A stretch of DNA of 64,000 nt from Leifsonia aquatica (GTDB lineage Bacteria; Actinomycetota; Actinomycetes; Actinomycetales; Microbacteriaceae): positions 496,001 through 560,000 of the forward strand of contig NZ_JACHVP010000002.1 in NCBI RefSeq assembly GCF_014190775.1, read 5' to 3'. The translations under genes were made by a program, and so were the position numbers. The notes below the pieces were generated by a model. That model was not told the DNA's origin. It did not search any database and saw nothing but the letters and a program-made list of their open reading frames with translations. Of the stretch, positions 6,884 through 16,053 are shown piece after piece (position 1 is the first letter of the stretch; each line of letters opens with the position of its first letter).

Positions 6884-9340
6884 ATGACGGCTTCAGAGCG
6901 CGCCGGGGGCGACACCCCCGCACAGCCCGCCCCCGCGACCATCCCCGCGCCCGCCGCGCCCGCTGCGCCCTCCGCGCCCGCCGCCCGCGACGCCATCCGG
7001 GCCGGCCGCACCTCCCTCGGCATCGAGTTCGGCTCGACGCGCATCAAGGCCTGCCTGGTGGATGCGGCCGACCCGTCCCGCGTGCTGGCCGTCGGCTCGC
7101 ACGAGTGGGAGAACGAGCTCGTCGACCGGGTGTGGACGTACTCCCTCGACGCGATCTGGTCGGGTGTGCAGGCCGCGTACGCCGACCTGGTCGCCGACGC
7201 CGAGCGCAACCACGGCGTGCGTCCGGAGACGTACGGGGCGATCGGCGTCTCGGCGATGATGCACGGCTACCTCGCGTTCGACGCCGAGAATGAGCTGCTC
7301 GTCCCGTTCCGCACCTGGCGCAACACGAGCACCGGGCCCGCGGCGGCCGAGCTGACCGACCTGCTGGGCGTGAACATCCCGCTGCGCTGGTCGATCGCGC
7401 ACCTCCACCAGGCGGTGCTCGACGCCGAGCCGCACCTCCCGCGCCTCGACTCCATCACGACGCTCGCGGGCTACGTGCACCGCCGCCTCACGGGCCGATC
7501 CGTTCTCGGCGTGGGCGACGCGTCCGGGATGTTCCCGATCGATCCCGCCACGCGCGACTACGACGCGGACCTCGTCGCGCGCTACGACGCGCTGCTCGCC
7601 GAGAAGGCGCCGGCGCTGGCGCCCGGGCTGGCCCTCGGACGTATCCTGCCCGAGGTGCTCGTGGCGGGCCAGGCGGCCGGCGAGCTGACCGCCGAGGGGG
7701 CCGCGCTGCTGGACCCGTCCGGCGCGCTGCGCCCGGGCATCCCGCTCTGCCCGCCGGAGGGCGATGCCGGCACGGGGATGGTCGCGACCAGCTCGGTCGC
7801 ACCGCGCACGGGCAACGTCAGCGCCGGCACCAGCATCTTCGCGATGGTCGTGCTCGAGCGCCCGCTGGCGAGCGTGCACCACGAGCTCGACGTCGTGACG
7901 ACCCCGGCCGGCGACCCGGTCGCGATGGTCCACTGCAACAACGGGGCGAGCGAGCTCGCGGCGTGGGTCGGCCTGTTCGGCCGGTTCGCCGAGGCCGCGG
8001 GCGCGCCGGTGGATGCCGACGCCGCGTACGACGCGCTGTTCCGGGAGGCGCTGGCCGGCGAGAGCGACGCCGGCGGCCTCCTGGCATACAACCACCTGGC
8101 CGGCGAGCCGATCGCCGGGCTGGACGAGGGCCGCCCGCTGGTCGTCCGCACGCCGGGCAGCCGCTTCACCCTCGGCAACTTCATGCGCGCGCAGCTCTAC
8201 GGCGTGTTCGGCACGCTCGCGCTCGGGATGCGCGTGCTCGCCGACGAGGGCGTCGCGCTCGACCGGATGTTCGCCCACGGGGGCATGTTCCGCACCGCGG
8301 GGGTCGCGCAGCGCTTCCTCGCGGGCGCGCTCGACGCGCCGGTGTCGGTCGCCGAGACGGCGTCGGAGGGCGGCGCGTGGGGCATCGCCGTCCTGGCCGG
8401 CTACCTCGTGGAGGCGGAGCGCGGCGTGAGCCTCGACGACTACCTGCGCCGCCAGGTCTTCGGAGGCTTCGCGTTCGAGACCACCACCCCGCATCCCGGC
8501 GACGTCGCGGGCTTCGGCGCCTACATCGAGCAGTACCGTGCCGGCCTCGCCATCGAGCGCGCGGCCGTCGACAGCGATCCCCCTCGCCGCATCCACCCCG
8601 GAAGGAGCCACCCGGTGACCGACGCAACCGCCGCCGAGCCGAACCACCCCGAGACCCCCGCCGTCCGGCGGGTGCGCGAGCAGGTCGCCGCGCTGCACGC
8701 CGAGCTGGTGCGCTACGGGCTCGTGGTGTGGACGGGCGGCAACGTCTCGGGCCGCGTGCCCGGGGAGGACCTCTTCGTCATCAAACCGAGCGGTGTCGAC
8801 TACGACGACCTCGCCCCCGAGAACATGATCCTGTGCACGCTGGACGGGGAGGTCGTCCCGGGCTCGCTCGGATGTGACCGGTCCCCATCCTCCGACACCG
8901 CTGCGCACGCGTACGTCTATCGCGAGCTGCCCGAGGTCGGCGGCGTCGTGCACACGCACTCCACTTACGCGACCGCCTGGGCCGCGCGAGCCGAGCCCAT
9001 CCCGTGCGTCATCACCGCGATGGCGGACGAGTTCGGCGGCGAGATCCCGGTCGGCCCGTTCGCGATCATCGGCGACGACTCCATCGGCCGCGGCATCGTC
9101 GCGACGCTCGCCGGTCACCGCAGCCGCGCCGTCCTGATGCAGAACCACGGCGTCTTCACCATCGGCCGGGATGCCCGCGACGCGGTGAAGGCCGCCGTCA
9201 TGGCGGAGGACGTCGCCCGCACGGTGCATCTCGCCCGCCAGGGCGGACCGCTCGTGCCCATCCCGCAGGAGGCGATCGACCGCCTCTTCGACCGCTACCA
9301 GAACGTCTACGGACAGAACCCGGAAGGTGCCATCTCCTGA
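6884..9340 (+). CDS. FGGY sugar kinase joined in frame to L-ribulose-5-P 4-epimerase (AraB-like::AraD)
   Basis: An 818-codon frame carrying two enzymes of L-arabinose catabolism. Residues about 45-565 are an FGGY carbohydrate kinase ([62 protein letters not shown]), presumed L-ribulokinase from context. Residues about 578-818 are a class II aldolase-fold AraD ([33 protein letters not shown], metal ligands in [12 protein letters not shown] and MQNHGVF). No stop codon separates them, yet GGAAGGAG (8600-8607) and GTG 8615 form a perfect internal start for AraD. Either the kinase stop was lost, giving a fusion plus free AraD, or one or two bases are wrong. Start ATG 6884 follows GAGGAA. Confidence 0.85.
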   Translation: MTASERAGGDTPAQPAPATIPAPAAPAAPSAPAARDAIRAGRTSLGIEFGSTRIKACLVDAADPSRVLAVGSHEWENELVDRVWTYSLDAIWSGVQAAYADLVADAERNHGVRPETYGAIGVSAMMHGYLAFDAENELLVPFRTWRNTSTGPAAAELTDLLGVNIPLRWSIAHLHQAVLDAEPHLPRLDSITTLAGYVHRRLTGRSVLGVGDASGMFPIDPATRDYDADLVARYDALLAEKAPALAPGLALGRILPEVLVAGQAAGELTAEGAALLDPSGALRPGIPLCPPEGDAGTGMVATSSVAPRTGNVSAGTSIFAMVVLERPLASVHHELDVVTTPAGDPVAMVHCNNGASELAAWVGLFGRFAEAAGAPVDADAAYDALFREALAGESDAGGLLAYNHLAGEPIAGLDEGRPLVVRTPGSRFTLGNFMRAQLYGVFGTLALGMRVLADEGVALDRMFAHGGMFRTAGVAQRFLAGALDAPVSVAETASEGGAWGIAVLAGYLVEAERGVSLDDYLRRQVFGGFAFETTTPHPGDVAGFGAYIEQYRAGLAIERAAVDSDPPRRIHPGRSHPVTDATAAEPNHPETPAVRRVREQVAALHAELVRYGLVVWTGGNVSGRVPGEDLFVIKPSGVDYDDLAPENMILCTLDGEVVPGSLGCDRSPSSDTAAHAYVYRELPEVGGVVHTHSTYATAWAARAEPIPCVITAMADEFGGEIPVGPFAIIGDDSIGRGIVATLAGHRSRAVLMQNHGVFTIGRDARDAVKAAVMAEDVARTVHLARQGGPLVPIPQEAIDRLFDRYQNVYGQNPEGAIS

Positions 9341-10872
9341 TGCCGAAGCTCACTCCGTCCCCGAACTCCGCCACCCTCGACGGCTACGAGGTCTGGTTCC
9401 TCACCGGCAGCCAGCACCTTTACGGGCCCGAGACGCTCGCGCAGGTCGCCGAGCAGTCCCGCCAGATCGCCGACCAGCTCGGCGCGTCCGCCGATGTGCC
9501 GGTGCGCGTGGTCTGGAAGCCGGTGCTCACCGACTCCGACGCCATCCGCCGCGTGATGCTGGAGGCCAACGCCGACGACACCGTGGTCGGTCTCGTGGCG
9601 TGGATGCACACCTTCAGCCCCGCGAAGATGTGGATCACCGGCCTCGACGCCCTCCAGAAGCCGCTCCTCCACTTCCACACCCAGGCGAACGTCGAGCTGC
9701 CGTGGGGCGAGATCGACTTCGACTTCATGAACCTCAACCAGGCGGCGCACGGCGACCGCGAGTTCGGGTACATCCAGACCCGCCTCGGCGTGCCGCGCAC
9801 GACCGTCGTGGGTCACGTGAGCAACCCGACCGTCACCTCCCGCATCGGCACCTGGACCCGTGCCGCCGCGGGCTGGGCCGCCACCCGCTCGCTGAAGCTC
9901 GCGCGCTTCGGCGACAACATGCGCTTCGTCGCGGTGACCGAGGGTGACAAGACCGAGGCCGAGCTCGTGTTCGGCGTGCAGGTCAACACCTGGGGCGTGA
10001 ACGAGCTCGCCGACGCCGTGGCCGCCGCCTCCCCCGCCGACGTGGATGCGCTCGTCGCCGAGTACGAGGAGCTCTACGACGTCGCTGCCGAACTCCGCCG
10101 CGGCGGTGACCGTCACCAGTCGCTGCGTGACGGCGCCGCGATCGAGTTGGGCCTGCGCTCCTTCCTCGAGGGCGGCGGCTTCAGCGCCTTCACCACCAGC
10201 TTCGAGGACCTCGGCGCGCTGAAGCAGCTCCCCGGCCTCGCCGTGCAGCGGCTCATGGCCGAGGGCTACGGCTTCGGCGCCGAGGGCGACTGGAAGACCG
10301 CGATCCTCGTGCGCGCCGCGAACGTGATGGGCGCGGGCCTGCCGGGCGGCGCCTCCCTCATGGAGGACTACACGTACGACCTGACCCCGGGCGACGAGCG
10401 CATCCTGGGCGCCCACATGCTCGAGGTCTCGCCGACGCTCACGACCGCGAAGCCGACCCTCGAGGTGCATCCCCTCGGCATCGGCGGCAAGGACGACCCG
10501 GTGCGGCTCGTCTTCACGGCGACGCCCGGCCCGGCCGTCGTCGTGGCGCTCTCCGACATGCGCGACCGCTTCCGGCTCGTGGCGAACGTGGTGGAGGTCG
10601 TGGAGCCGTCCGCCCCGCTGCCCAAGCTCCCGGTCGGCCGCGCCGTGTGGAAGCCGGCCCCCGACTTCACCACCTCGGCGACGGCGTGGCTGGAGGCCGG
10701 CGCCGCCCACCACACCGTGATGAGCACGGCCGTCGGGGTGGAGGCGTTCGCCGACTTCGCCCGCATCGCGCGCACCGAGCTGCTCGTGATCGACGACGAC
10801 ACCACGCTGCGCGGCTTCGAGCGGGAGCTCGACTGGAACGCCGCGTACTACCGCCTCGCCCGGGGCATCTGA
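9340..10872 (+). CDS. araA: L-arabinose isomerase
   Basis: Converts L-arabinose to L-ribulose, the first step of the pathway completed by the upstream kinase/epimerase. The 510-residue protein is of normal length. Visible family blocks: [13 protein letters not shown] near the N-terminus, [32 protein letters not shown] and [11 protein letters not shown] with catalytic glutamates, and [11 protein letters not shown] near residue 455. The ATG overlaps the AraD stop by one base (TGATG at 9338-9342), indicating translational coupling. A hairpin terminator follows. Confidence 0.96.
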   Translation: MPKLTPSPNSATLDGYEVWFLTGSQHLYGPETLAQVAEQSRQIADQLGASADVPVRVVWKPVLTDSDAIRRVMLEANADDTVVGLVAWMHTFSPAKMWITGLDALQKPLLHFHTQANVELPWGEIDFDFMNLNQAAHGDREFGYIQTRLGVPRTTVVGHVSNPTVTSRIGTWTRAAAGWAATRSLKLARFGDNMRFVAVTEGDKTEAELVFGVQVNTWGVNELADAVAAASPADVDALVAEYEELYDVAAELRRGGDRHQSLRDGAAIELGLRSFLEGGGFSAFTTSFEDLGALKQLPGLAVQRLMAEGYGFGAEGDWKTAILVRAANVMGAGLPGGASLMEDYTYDLTPGDERILGAHMLEVSPTLTTAKPTLEVHPLGIGGKDDPVRLVFTATPGPAVVVALSDMRDRFRLVANVVEVVEPSAPLPKLPVGRAVWKPAPDFTTSATAWLEAGAAHHTVMSTAVGVEAFADFARIARTELLVIDDDTTLRGFERELDWNAAYYRLARGI

Positions 10873-10887
10873 CCCGGGCCTCCCTCG

Positions 10888-10925
10888 TCCTGGCCGCCGG
10901 CATGTCATCGGCCCGGCGGCCAGGA
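10888..10925 (+). terminator. Terminator hairpin of the arabinose operon
   Basis: Stem of 13 bp (TCCTGGCCGCCGG at 10888-10900 with its complement at 10913-10925) and a 12-nt loop, 16 bases after the araA stop. Beyond it, 10947-11000 contains two copies of GCCGAGACGGC and a near-palindrome GGCGGAGAATTCGCCGCC (10983-11000), placed between converging genes. Confidence 0.65.
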
Positions 10926-11011
10926 TCCTCCTCGGCCAAGCGCTCGCCGAGACGGCACGAATGTACGGAGAATGCGCCGAGACGGCGGAGAATTCGCCGC
11001 CTCGTCGACCG

Positions 11012-12025
11012 CTACGGGAGGCGGGACTCGAGCAGCGCGAGCAGCTGGCGCGCCGCGGTGTAGCGCATGCGGCCGAGGGTGCTCCGCGGGTCGTAGCCGA
11101 GACGGTCGAGCACCCGCGGGAGGCGCGCCTGCACGGTCGAGTGGTGCATCCCCAGCGCCACGGCGGCGGCGCGCACGCTGCCGTGCTCGACCAGCGCGTC
11201 CATCGTCGTGAGCAGGTCGCGGCGGTCGTCGCGTGCGTGGTCGTCCCGCAGCGAGAGGAGGGCAGCGACGTCGGGATGCGGCGGTGCGCCCGGTGCAGCA
11301 GCATCGGCGGCGAGGGCGGCGTCGAGCACGACACCGAGATCCTGCGCGCGGAAGAGGGGATGCGGCGAGCCGCTCAGCCGCAGGGCCACGACCGCGCTGC
11401 GCCACGACCGGGGAAGCGTCTCCCAACCGCCCGCGACCCCCACGCCCGTCGGGTGCGCGGGCGAGGCCGGCGGATCCACGGTGAGCGATGCGCGCAGCAC
11501 TCCGTACCGTGTCGCCACGATCGCCGCGGGACCGCACCCCGGATCCGGATCGGTCGGGAGGGTCGCGACCACAGCGACAGACGCGCCGGTCAGTCGCAGG
11601 GCACCGGCGGCGCGGGCGCGCGCCTCGGGGTCGGCATGGTCGTCCAGCAGCAGTTCCGCGGAGGCCGTGGCCGGCTGCCGCCGTGCGTGGGCGGTGGTGG
11701 CGGCGAGGGTCATCCGCTCGACGATGATCGCGTCGTTGGCGTGCGGCTCGCCCTCGCGCTCGAGCCAGCCCGAGGCGTCGCCGACCTCGTGCGCGGCGAC
11801 GACGGGCGCGGTGCGGCCGCCCTGCGCCCGCCCCTCGGGATCGAAGCGCAGCACGCGGCCGTCGAGCGCGACGCCCGCCGTGGCCCCCGAGAGCACGGCG
11901 CCCGCACGAACGATGGCGGGGACCCCGGCCTGGCCGGTGGTCAACGTGTCGAAGAACTCGATCACCTTGAGGCTCTCGCCCGCCTGCGGGTCGACGGCCG
12001 CGAGACGCCCGACGAGCTGATGCAT
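11012..12025 (-). CDS. PucR/CdaR-type helix-turn-helix regulator
   Basis: A 337-residue protein whose C-terminus is a PucR-type HTH_30 domain: VEHGSVRAAAVALGMHHSTV and RVLDRLGYDPRSTLGRMRYT, about residues 275-335. The N-terminal 250 residues contain a GAF-like or PucR N-terminal segment (ALDGRVLRFDPEGRA), but no precise domain is recognisable. Such regulators usually control a neighbouring catabolic gene; the esterase at 12121, same strand and upstream in transcription, is separated by 95 bases and could be a target or operon partner. The inducer is unknown. Confidence 0.72.
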   Translation of the reverse strand: MHQLVGRLAAVDPQAGESLKVIEFFDTLTTGQAGVPAIVRAGAVLSGATAGVALDGRVLRFDPEGRAQGGRTAPVVAAHEVGDASGWLEREGEPHANDAIIVERMTLAATTAHARRQPATASAELLLDDHADPEARARAAGALRLTGASVAVVATLPTDPDPGCGPAAIVATRYGVLRASLTVDPPASPAHPTGVGVAGGWETLPRSWRSAVVALRLSGSPHPLFRAQDLGVVLDAALAADAAAPGAPPHPDVAALLSLRDDHARDDRRDLLTTMDALVEHGSVRAAAVALGMHHSTVQARLPRVLDRLGYDPRSTLGRMRYTAARQLLALLESRLP

Positions 12026-12120
12026 CCCATGCTCCCTCGCTCGGCGACGCCCTGCTCAGAGGGTTTCGCCCCACCCTAGTCGCGCCGGAGGTCGGGTGGG
12101 GCGAAGCGGATGAGGCGCCC

Positions 12121-13092
12121 TCAGCCCTCGATCAAGCGCGCGACCCAGTTGGTGCGGGCCTCGAGCATGAGCTGGCTGATCCGCGCGTGCGGCGCCATCA
12201 TGTCGAACCCGTGGAAGCCTCCCGGCCAGACGTGCAGCTCGGCCTCGCCTCCCGCCGCCCAGATGGCGGAGGCGTACGCGACGTCCTCGTCGCGGAACAC
12301 CTCGGCCGACCCGCAGTCGATGAAGGCGGGCGGGAGGCCGCCGAGGTCCGTCGCGCGCGCCGGGGCCGCGTAGATGGAGACGTCGTCGCCGCCACGCCGA
12401 TCGCCGAGCAGCGCGGACCAGCCGGTGATGTTGCTGCCGCGGTCCCAGACGCCGACGCCGTCGATCTGCTGGGTGGAGACGGTCGCGTCGCGGTCGTCCA
12501 GCATCCCGTAGATGAGCACCTGGCCGATGAGCGCGGGCCCCTTGCGGTCGCGGGCGAGCAGGGCGGTCCCGGCGGCGAGGCCACCGCCCGCCGAGGCGCC
12601 GGCGATGAGGATGCGCTCCGCGTCGATCCCGAGCTCGGCCGCGTGCTCGGCGGTCCAGACGAGGCCGGCGTAGCAGTCCTCGACCGGGTAGGGGTCGGGG
12701 AACTCGGGGGCGAGGCGGTACTCGACCGAGACGCAGACGGCGTCGAAGCGCTCGACCCATTCGAGCGGTTGCAGGAGGCCGGTGTAGCGGTCGCCCATGA
12801 TCATCCCGCCGCCGTGCGTGTGATAGATCCCCGGGCCGTACCCGGTGTGGTCGGCGCGGGCGAAGACGGTCACCTCGATGCTGTCGCCGCCGTGGCCGGG
12901 GATGGTGTGCGTGCGATGCACGATGGGGCGGTCGCCGACGAGCTCGTCGACGGCACTGGCGACGACGGTCGACTGCCGCAGCAGCGGGATCATCTCGGGC
13001 GTCAGCGTCGGGGGCAGCTGTTCGGCGAGGGCGGTGAGCACGGCGGCCAGTTCGGGGTCGAACGGCGGCCGGGCGATGGTCGTGTCTGTCAT
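12121..13092 (-). CDS. Alpha/beta hydrolase, HSL-type esterase
   Basis: A 323-residue cytoplasmic carboxylesterase of the hormone-sensitive-lipase group (family IV). The oxyanion-hole motif HTHGGGMIMGD, the nucleophile motif GASAGGG, the acid region DCGSAEVFRDED and the histidine in WPGGFHGFD are all in order with family spacing. The start ATG at 13092 follows GGAGGAG; the same frame is open further upstream, but that extension has no esterase character. Its natural ester is not evident. Confidence 0.88.
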   Translation of the reverse strand: MTDTTIARPPFDPELAAVLTALAEQLPPTLTPEMIPLLRQSTVVASAVDELVGDRPIVHRTHTIPGHGGDSIEVTVFARADHTGYGPGIYHTHGGGMIMGDRYTGLLQPLEWVERFDAVCVSVEYRLAPEFPDPYPVEDCYAGLVWTAEHAAELGIDAERILIAGASAGGGLAAGTALLARDRKGPALIGQVLIYGMLDDRDATVSTQQIDGVGVWDRGSNITGWSALLGDRRGGDDVSIYAAPARATDLGGLPPAFIDCGSAEVFRDEDVAYASAIWAAGGEAELHVWPGGFHGFDMMAPHARISQLMLEARTNWVARLIEG

Positions 13093-13225
13093 GGTCTCCT
13101 CCGGGGTGAACGACGGTGTTCGGATGCCGGCAGCCTCAGCCTCGCAGCAGCCGGCCGCCTCCCGCCGCAGCCATTCCGGTCGGTTCCGCCCCTCCCGCCC
13201 CGCCGAACGCGCGCTCAACCTCCGC

Positions 13226-13284
13226 CGAGTACGCGGAAAGTGGGCCGGAAACGGTCGAGTACGCGGAGATTCCGCGTACTCGAC
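13226..13284. repeat. Intergenic inverted repeat, GTACGCG family, copy 2
   Basis: Reverse-oriented relative of the element at 2557-2615: arms CGAGTACGCGGA (13226-13237) and TCCGCGTACTCG (13271-13282) with an internal partial copy CGAGTACGCGG at 13256-13266. Read on the minus strand, the spacer CGGCCCACTTTCCGCG matches copy 1 (GAGCCCACTTTTCGCG). It lies upstream of the oxidoreductase at 13324. Confidence 0.75.
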
Positions 13285-13323
13285 GGTCTGGTGCGGGGCG
13301 AGCCGGGGAGGTTGGATGGGCGT

Positions 13324-14178
13324 ATGACGGACAACACGGGGATGCCCACGCTCGCGGTGACCGGCGTGACGGGGACGGTCGGGCGGTTGACCGCGGCAGC
13401 GCTCGCCGACGCCGCTGTGCCGTTCCGGATGCTCGCCCGCACGCCCGCGAAAGCGCCGCATCTTCCCGGGACGGTGACGCTCGCGTGCACGTACGGCGAT
13501 GCCGACCAGGCCCGCGCCGCCCTGGACGGCGTCGAGACGCTCTTCATGGTCTCCGCGGCGGAGAACGCCGAGCGGCTGCGCGAGCACTACTCCTTCGTCG
13601 ACGCCGCGGCGGAGGCCGGGGTGAAGCACATCGTCTACACGTCGTTCGTCGGCGCAGCGCCCGACGCGACCTTCACCCTCGCGCGCGACCACTACGCGAC
13701 CGAGCAGCGCATCCTGAGCACCGGGATGGCGCACACCTTCTTGCGCGACAACCTCTACCTCGACTTCGTCGAGTTCATGATGGGGGAGGACGGCGTCATC
13801 CGCGGTCCAGCGGACGGCGGTCGGGCGGCGATGGTCGCGCGTGCGGACGTCGCCCGCGTCGCGGCAGCGGTCCTGCAGCATCCCGAGCGTCACCGCGACG
13901 TCACCTACGACCTCACCGGCCCCGAGGAGCTGACGATGGCGGAGGTCGCCGAGACCCTCTCGCGCCGGCTCGGCCGGGCGGTGTCGTTCCACGACGAGAC
14001 CGTGGAGGAAGCGTACGAGTCCCGGAAGAAGTGGGACGCACCGCAGTGGCAGTACGACGCCTGGGTCTCGACCTACACGGCGATCGCCGCGGGCGAGCTG
14101 GCGGGCGTGAGCGATGCGGTCGAGCGCGTCACCGGCCGCGCTCCGCTCTCGCTCGACGAGCTGCTCCGCGACCGCTGA
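13324..14178 (+). CDS. NmrA-like NAD(P)-binding oxidoreductase
   Basis: A 284-residue atypical short-chain dehydrogenase of the NmrA/QOR2-like group. The Rossmann motif is TLAVTGVTGTVGRLTAAAL (GxxGxxG), followed by FRMLARTPAKAPHL for NADP selection, ETLFMVSAAENAERL, and VKHIVYTSFVGAAPDATFTL. It ends with GPEELTMAEVAETLSRRLGR, typical of the subfamily. Such proteins act as NAD(P)H:quinone reductases or redox sensors; the substrate is open. Start ATG 13324 is preceded by a GGAGGTTGG site. Confidence 0.82.
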   Translation: MTDNTGMPTLAVTGVTGTVGRLTAAALADAAVPFRMLARTPAKAPHLPGTVTLACTYGDADQARAALDGVETLFMVSAAENAERLREHYSFVDAAAEAGVKHIVYTSFVGAAPDATFTLARDHYATEQRILSTGMAHTFLRDNLYLDFVEFMMGEDGVIRGPADGGRAAMVARADVARVAAAVLQHPERHRDVTYDLTGPEELTMAEVAETLSRRLGRAVSFHDETVEEAYESRKKWDAPQWQYDAWVSTYTAIAAGELAGVSDAVERVTGRAPLSLDELLRDR

Positions 14179-14189
14179 CGAGCGAAACG

Positions 14190-14257
14190 CCCGCCGAGGT
14201 TCACGTCGTGGCGCTCATCCGGGCTGGAATGAGCGCCACGACGTGAACCTCGGCGGG
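14190..14257. repeat. Perfect 29-bp inverted repeat between converging genes
   Basis: Arm 14190-14218 (begins CCCGCCGAGGTTCACG) and arm 14229-14257 are exact complements over 29 bases with a 10-nt loop CCGGGCTGGA. It separates the converging NmrA-like gene and the phosphoesterase gene, so it can terminate transcription from both sides, but a stem this long is far beyond what a terminator needs. Confidence 0.9.
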
Positions 14258-14297
14258 CCGGGCGGTGCGGGCGGGCCGGCGGGTGCGGGAGGCGCGG

Positions 14298-15992
14298 CTA
14301 GGGCTGGGTGGACCAGCCTCCGCGAGGCGGGGTCGGCCAGTGCGGGCGCGTCGAGACGACCTTCGTCACGGCGCCGCTGGTCGGATCGAGCAGCACCTCC
14401 CGCTGCTGCGGGTGCCACCAGTCGAACAGGCCGCCGATGGAGCCGGCGCGCGTGTCGAACGATGCGTCGCCGATCCGGCCGGTCAGCCAGTTGTTCTCGA
14501 TGAAGCGGAGGACGCTGGTCTGCTCGATCGGGGTGTGGTCGACCTTGTTCTGGGCGGCCCACGGCGAGATCAGCAGGAACGGCAGGCGCTGGCTCGGACC
14601 GCAGCGATCGGCGTACCCGCCGGCGGTGCGCGAGACGCTGGTGCACACGGCCGAGTCGACCGCCGCATCCTTCGACCCGTTGGTCACCTTCGGCGCCACG
14701 TGGTCGTACCAGCCGTCCGAGTCGTCATAGGTGACGACGACAGCGGTGCTCGACCAGCTGTCGGACTTCTGGATGGCGTTGATCTCGTTGACGAGGAACT
14801 TCTGCTCGTCCAGCGGGTCGGAGTAGGCGGCGTGGCCGTCCTGCGCCTCCGGCGCCTTGAGGAACGAGACGGCGGGCAGGTTGTCCGCCTTCAGCGCCGC
14901 GTCGAACGAGGTCAGGTCGTACTGGTGGTTCGCCTGGTCGGTGTGCCCGATCGCCTTCACGCTGGAGGGTGCGAGGTGGTGCGGGTTCGAGGTCGACTTG
15001 TAGTACTGGAACGGCGAGTGGTGCGGCGAGTAGTCCTTCGGGGTCGCGCCGGCCACGTTCGCCGTGGTCTTGTCGCAGGCCGCGTACGAGCCGGACTGGC
15101 CGTTCCAGGCGGTGGTCGGCGTGAAGCCGCCCTGGAACCAGCCCCAGGTCACTCCGCGCGCGTTGAGCAGGTCGCCCACGTTCTTGCCCGACATCCCGAC
15201 GACCGCGGAGGTGGAGGTGTGGTCGTTGTCGGAGCAGTCGTCGTACGCCGGGTCGGGGTCGCCGATCACGGTCCCGACGCCCGCGGCGTTGGGCGACTGG
15301 ACGGCCGTCGAGGCCGGCAGCACGGCCCCGGTCTTCGGGTCGTAGGCGGTGCCGCCGTGGGTCTGACCCGAGACGAGGTTCAGCGCGCCGGGGGTGGAGG
15401 GGCCGAACTCGGTGTCCCAGTTGTTGTCGCTCATGGCGTAGTTCTGGGCGTAGTTCCACATGCCGGTGACGGTGTTGCCGTCGTAGTAGTCCATGACCAG
15501 ACCGGGTGCGCCGTACGCGCCGGTGCAGGTGTCGGTGCTCGTCTTCTGGACGAACATGTCCATCTTCCCGGCGTCGACGGCGGCCTGCTCGGCTGCGTAG
15601 CTGTGGTTCTGGTCGCAGGTCACGGCCTGGTCGGGGGTGAGCCGCTTGGGCGGGTAGAGGTTGGGGTTGCTGGTGAGCGTGCCGCTGCTGGTGAGCGTGT
15701 TCGCCGCCGGGGTGCGCGGGGCGGCGGTGAACGGCGTGCCGTCGGTGTTGGCCGCGTTGGGGTAGGTGCCGAAGTAGTGGTCGAAGGAGATGTTCTCGTC
15801 GAAGATCACGACGAGGTGCTTGATCGGGGTGACGGTCTGCGCGGAGTGGTCCCCGTGGCCGCCGTAGCCGTTCGCGGAGGCGGAGGCGGGCGAGCCCGCC
15901 AGGACACCGGCGCCGACGAGCGCGACGACGCCCAGGAGGGCGGCTCCCGCTCCGGCGAGGGTGGAGCGGCGCAGACGGGAGTGTCTGGACAC
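14298..15992 (-). CDS. Secreted phosphoesterase (phospholipase C / acid phosphatase family)
   Basis: A 564-residue exported enzyme of the phosphoesterase family PF04185 (non-specific phospholipase C, AcpA-like). A signal peptide with RHSRLRR, a hydrophobic core and cleavage near ASASA is visible at 1-40. The metal-binding start motif FDENISFDHYFGTYP is at 64-78; VVTYDDSDGWYDHVAP and LPFLLISPWA are the later family blocks. It would release phosphate or diglyceride from lipids or phosphoesters outside the cell. The GTG start 15992 follows GAAAGAAGGAATC. It is downstream of efeOB with a hairpin between. Confidence 0.88.
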   Translation of the reverse strand: MSRHSRLRRSTLAGAGAALLGVVALVGAGVLAGSPASASANGYGGHGDHSAQTVTPIKHLVVIFDENISFDHYFGTYPNAANTDGTPFTAAPRTPAANTLTSSGTLTSNPNLYPPKRLTPDQAVTCDQNHSYAAEQAAVDAGKMDMFVQKTSTDTCTGAYGAPGLVMDYYDGNTVTGMWNYAQNYAMSDNNWDTEFGPSTPGALNLVSGQTHGGTAYDPKTGAVLPASTAVQSPNAAGVGTVIGDPDPAYDDCSDNDHTSTSAVVGMSGKNVGDLLNARGVTWGWFQGGFTPTTAWNGQSGSYAACDKTTANVAGATPKDYSPHHSPFQYYKSTSNPHHLAPSSVKAIGHTDQANHQYDLTSFDAALKADNLPAVSFLKAPEAQDGHAAYSDPLDEQKFLVNEINAIQKSDSWSSTAVVVTYDDSDGWYDHVAPKVTNGSKDAAVDSAVCTSVSRTAGGYADRCGPSQRLPFLLISPWAAQNKVDHTPIEQTSVLRFIENNWLTGRIGDASFDTRAGSIGGLFDWWHPQQREVLLDPTSGAVTKVVSTRPHWPTPPRGGWSTQP

Positions 15993-16018
15993 GATTCCTT
16001 CTTTCCTGCTGGTGGTGG

Positions 16019-16040
16019 GACCGGCGCGGGTGCGCCGGTC
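16019..16040 (-). terminator. Hairpin between efeB and phosphoesterase gene
   Basis: GACCGGCG (16019-16026) pairs perfectly with CGCCGGTC (16033-16040) around loop CGGGTG. It lies just past the efeB stop on the minus strand and 27 bases before the phosphoesterase start, so it may end efeOB transcription or attenuate read-through. Confidence 0.5.
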
Positions 16041-16053
16041 GGCCTCGCGACGT

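Noticed and set aside
4756-7209. 817-codon minus-strand open frame
   Set aside because: It lies opposite the GAP-family and LacI genes, is rich in Arg/His/Gly with no domain, and is a GC-skew shadow of real genes.
6893-9229. 778-codon minus-strand open frame opposite the kinase/AraD gene
   Set aside because: Same shadow effect; the plus strand carries recognisable enzyme motifs throughout.
13093-13992. N-terminal extension of the esterase frame
   Set aside because: The frame is open upstream, but the esterase start has a perfect GGAGGAG site and the extension overlaps the divergent oxidoreductase.
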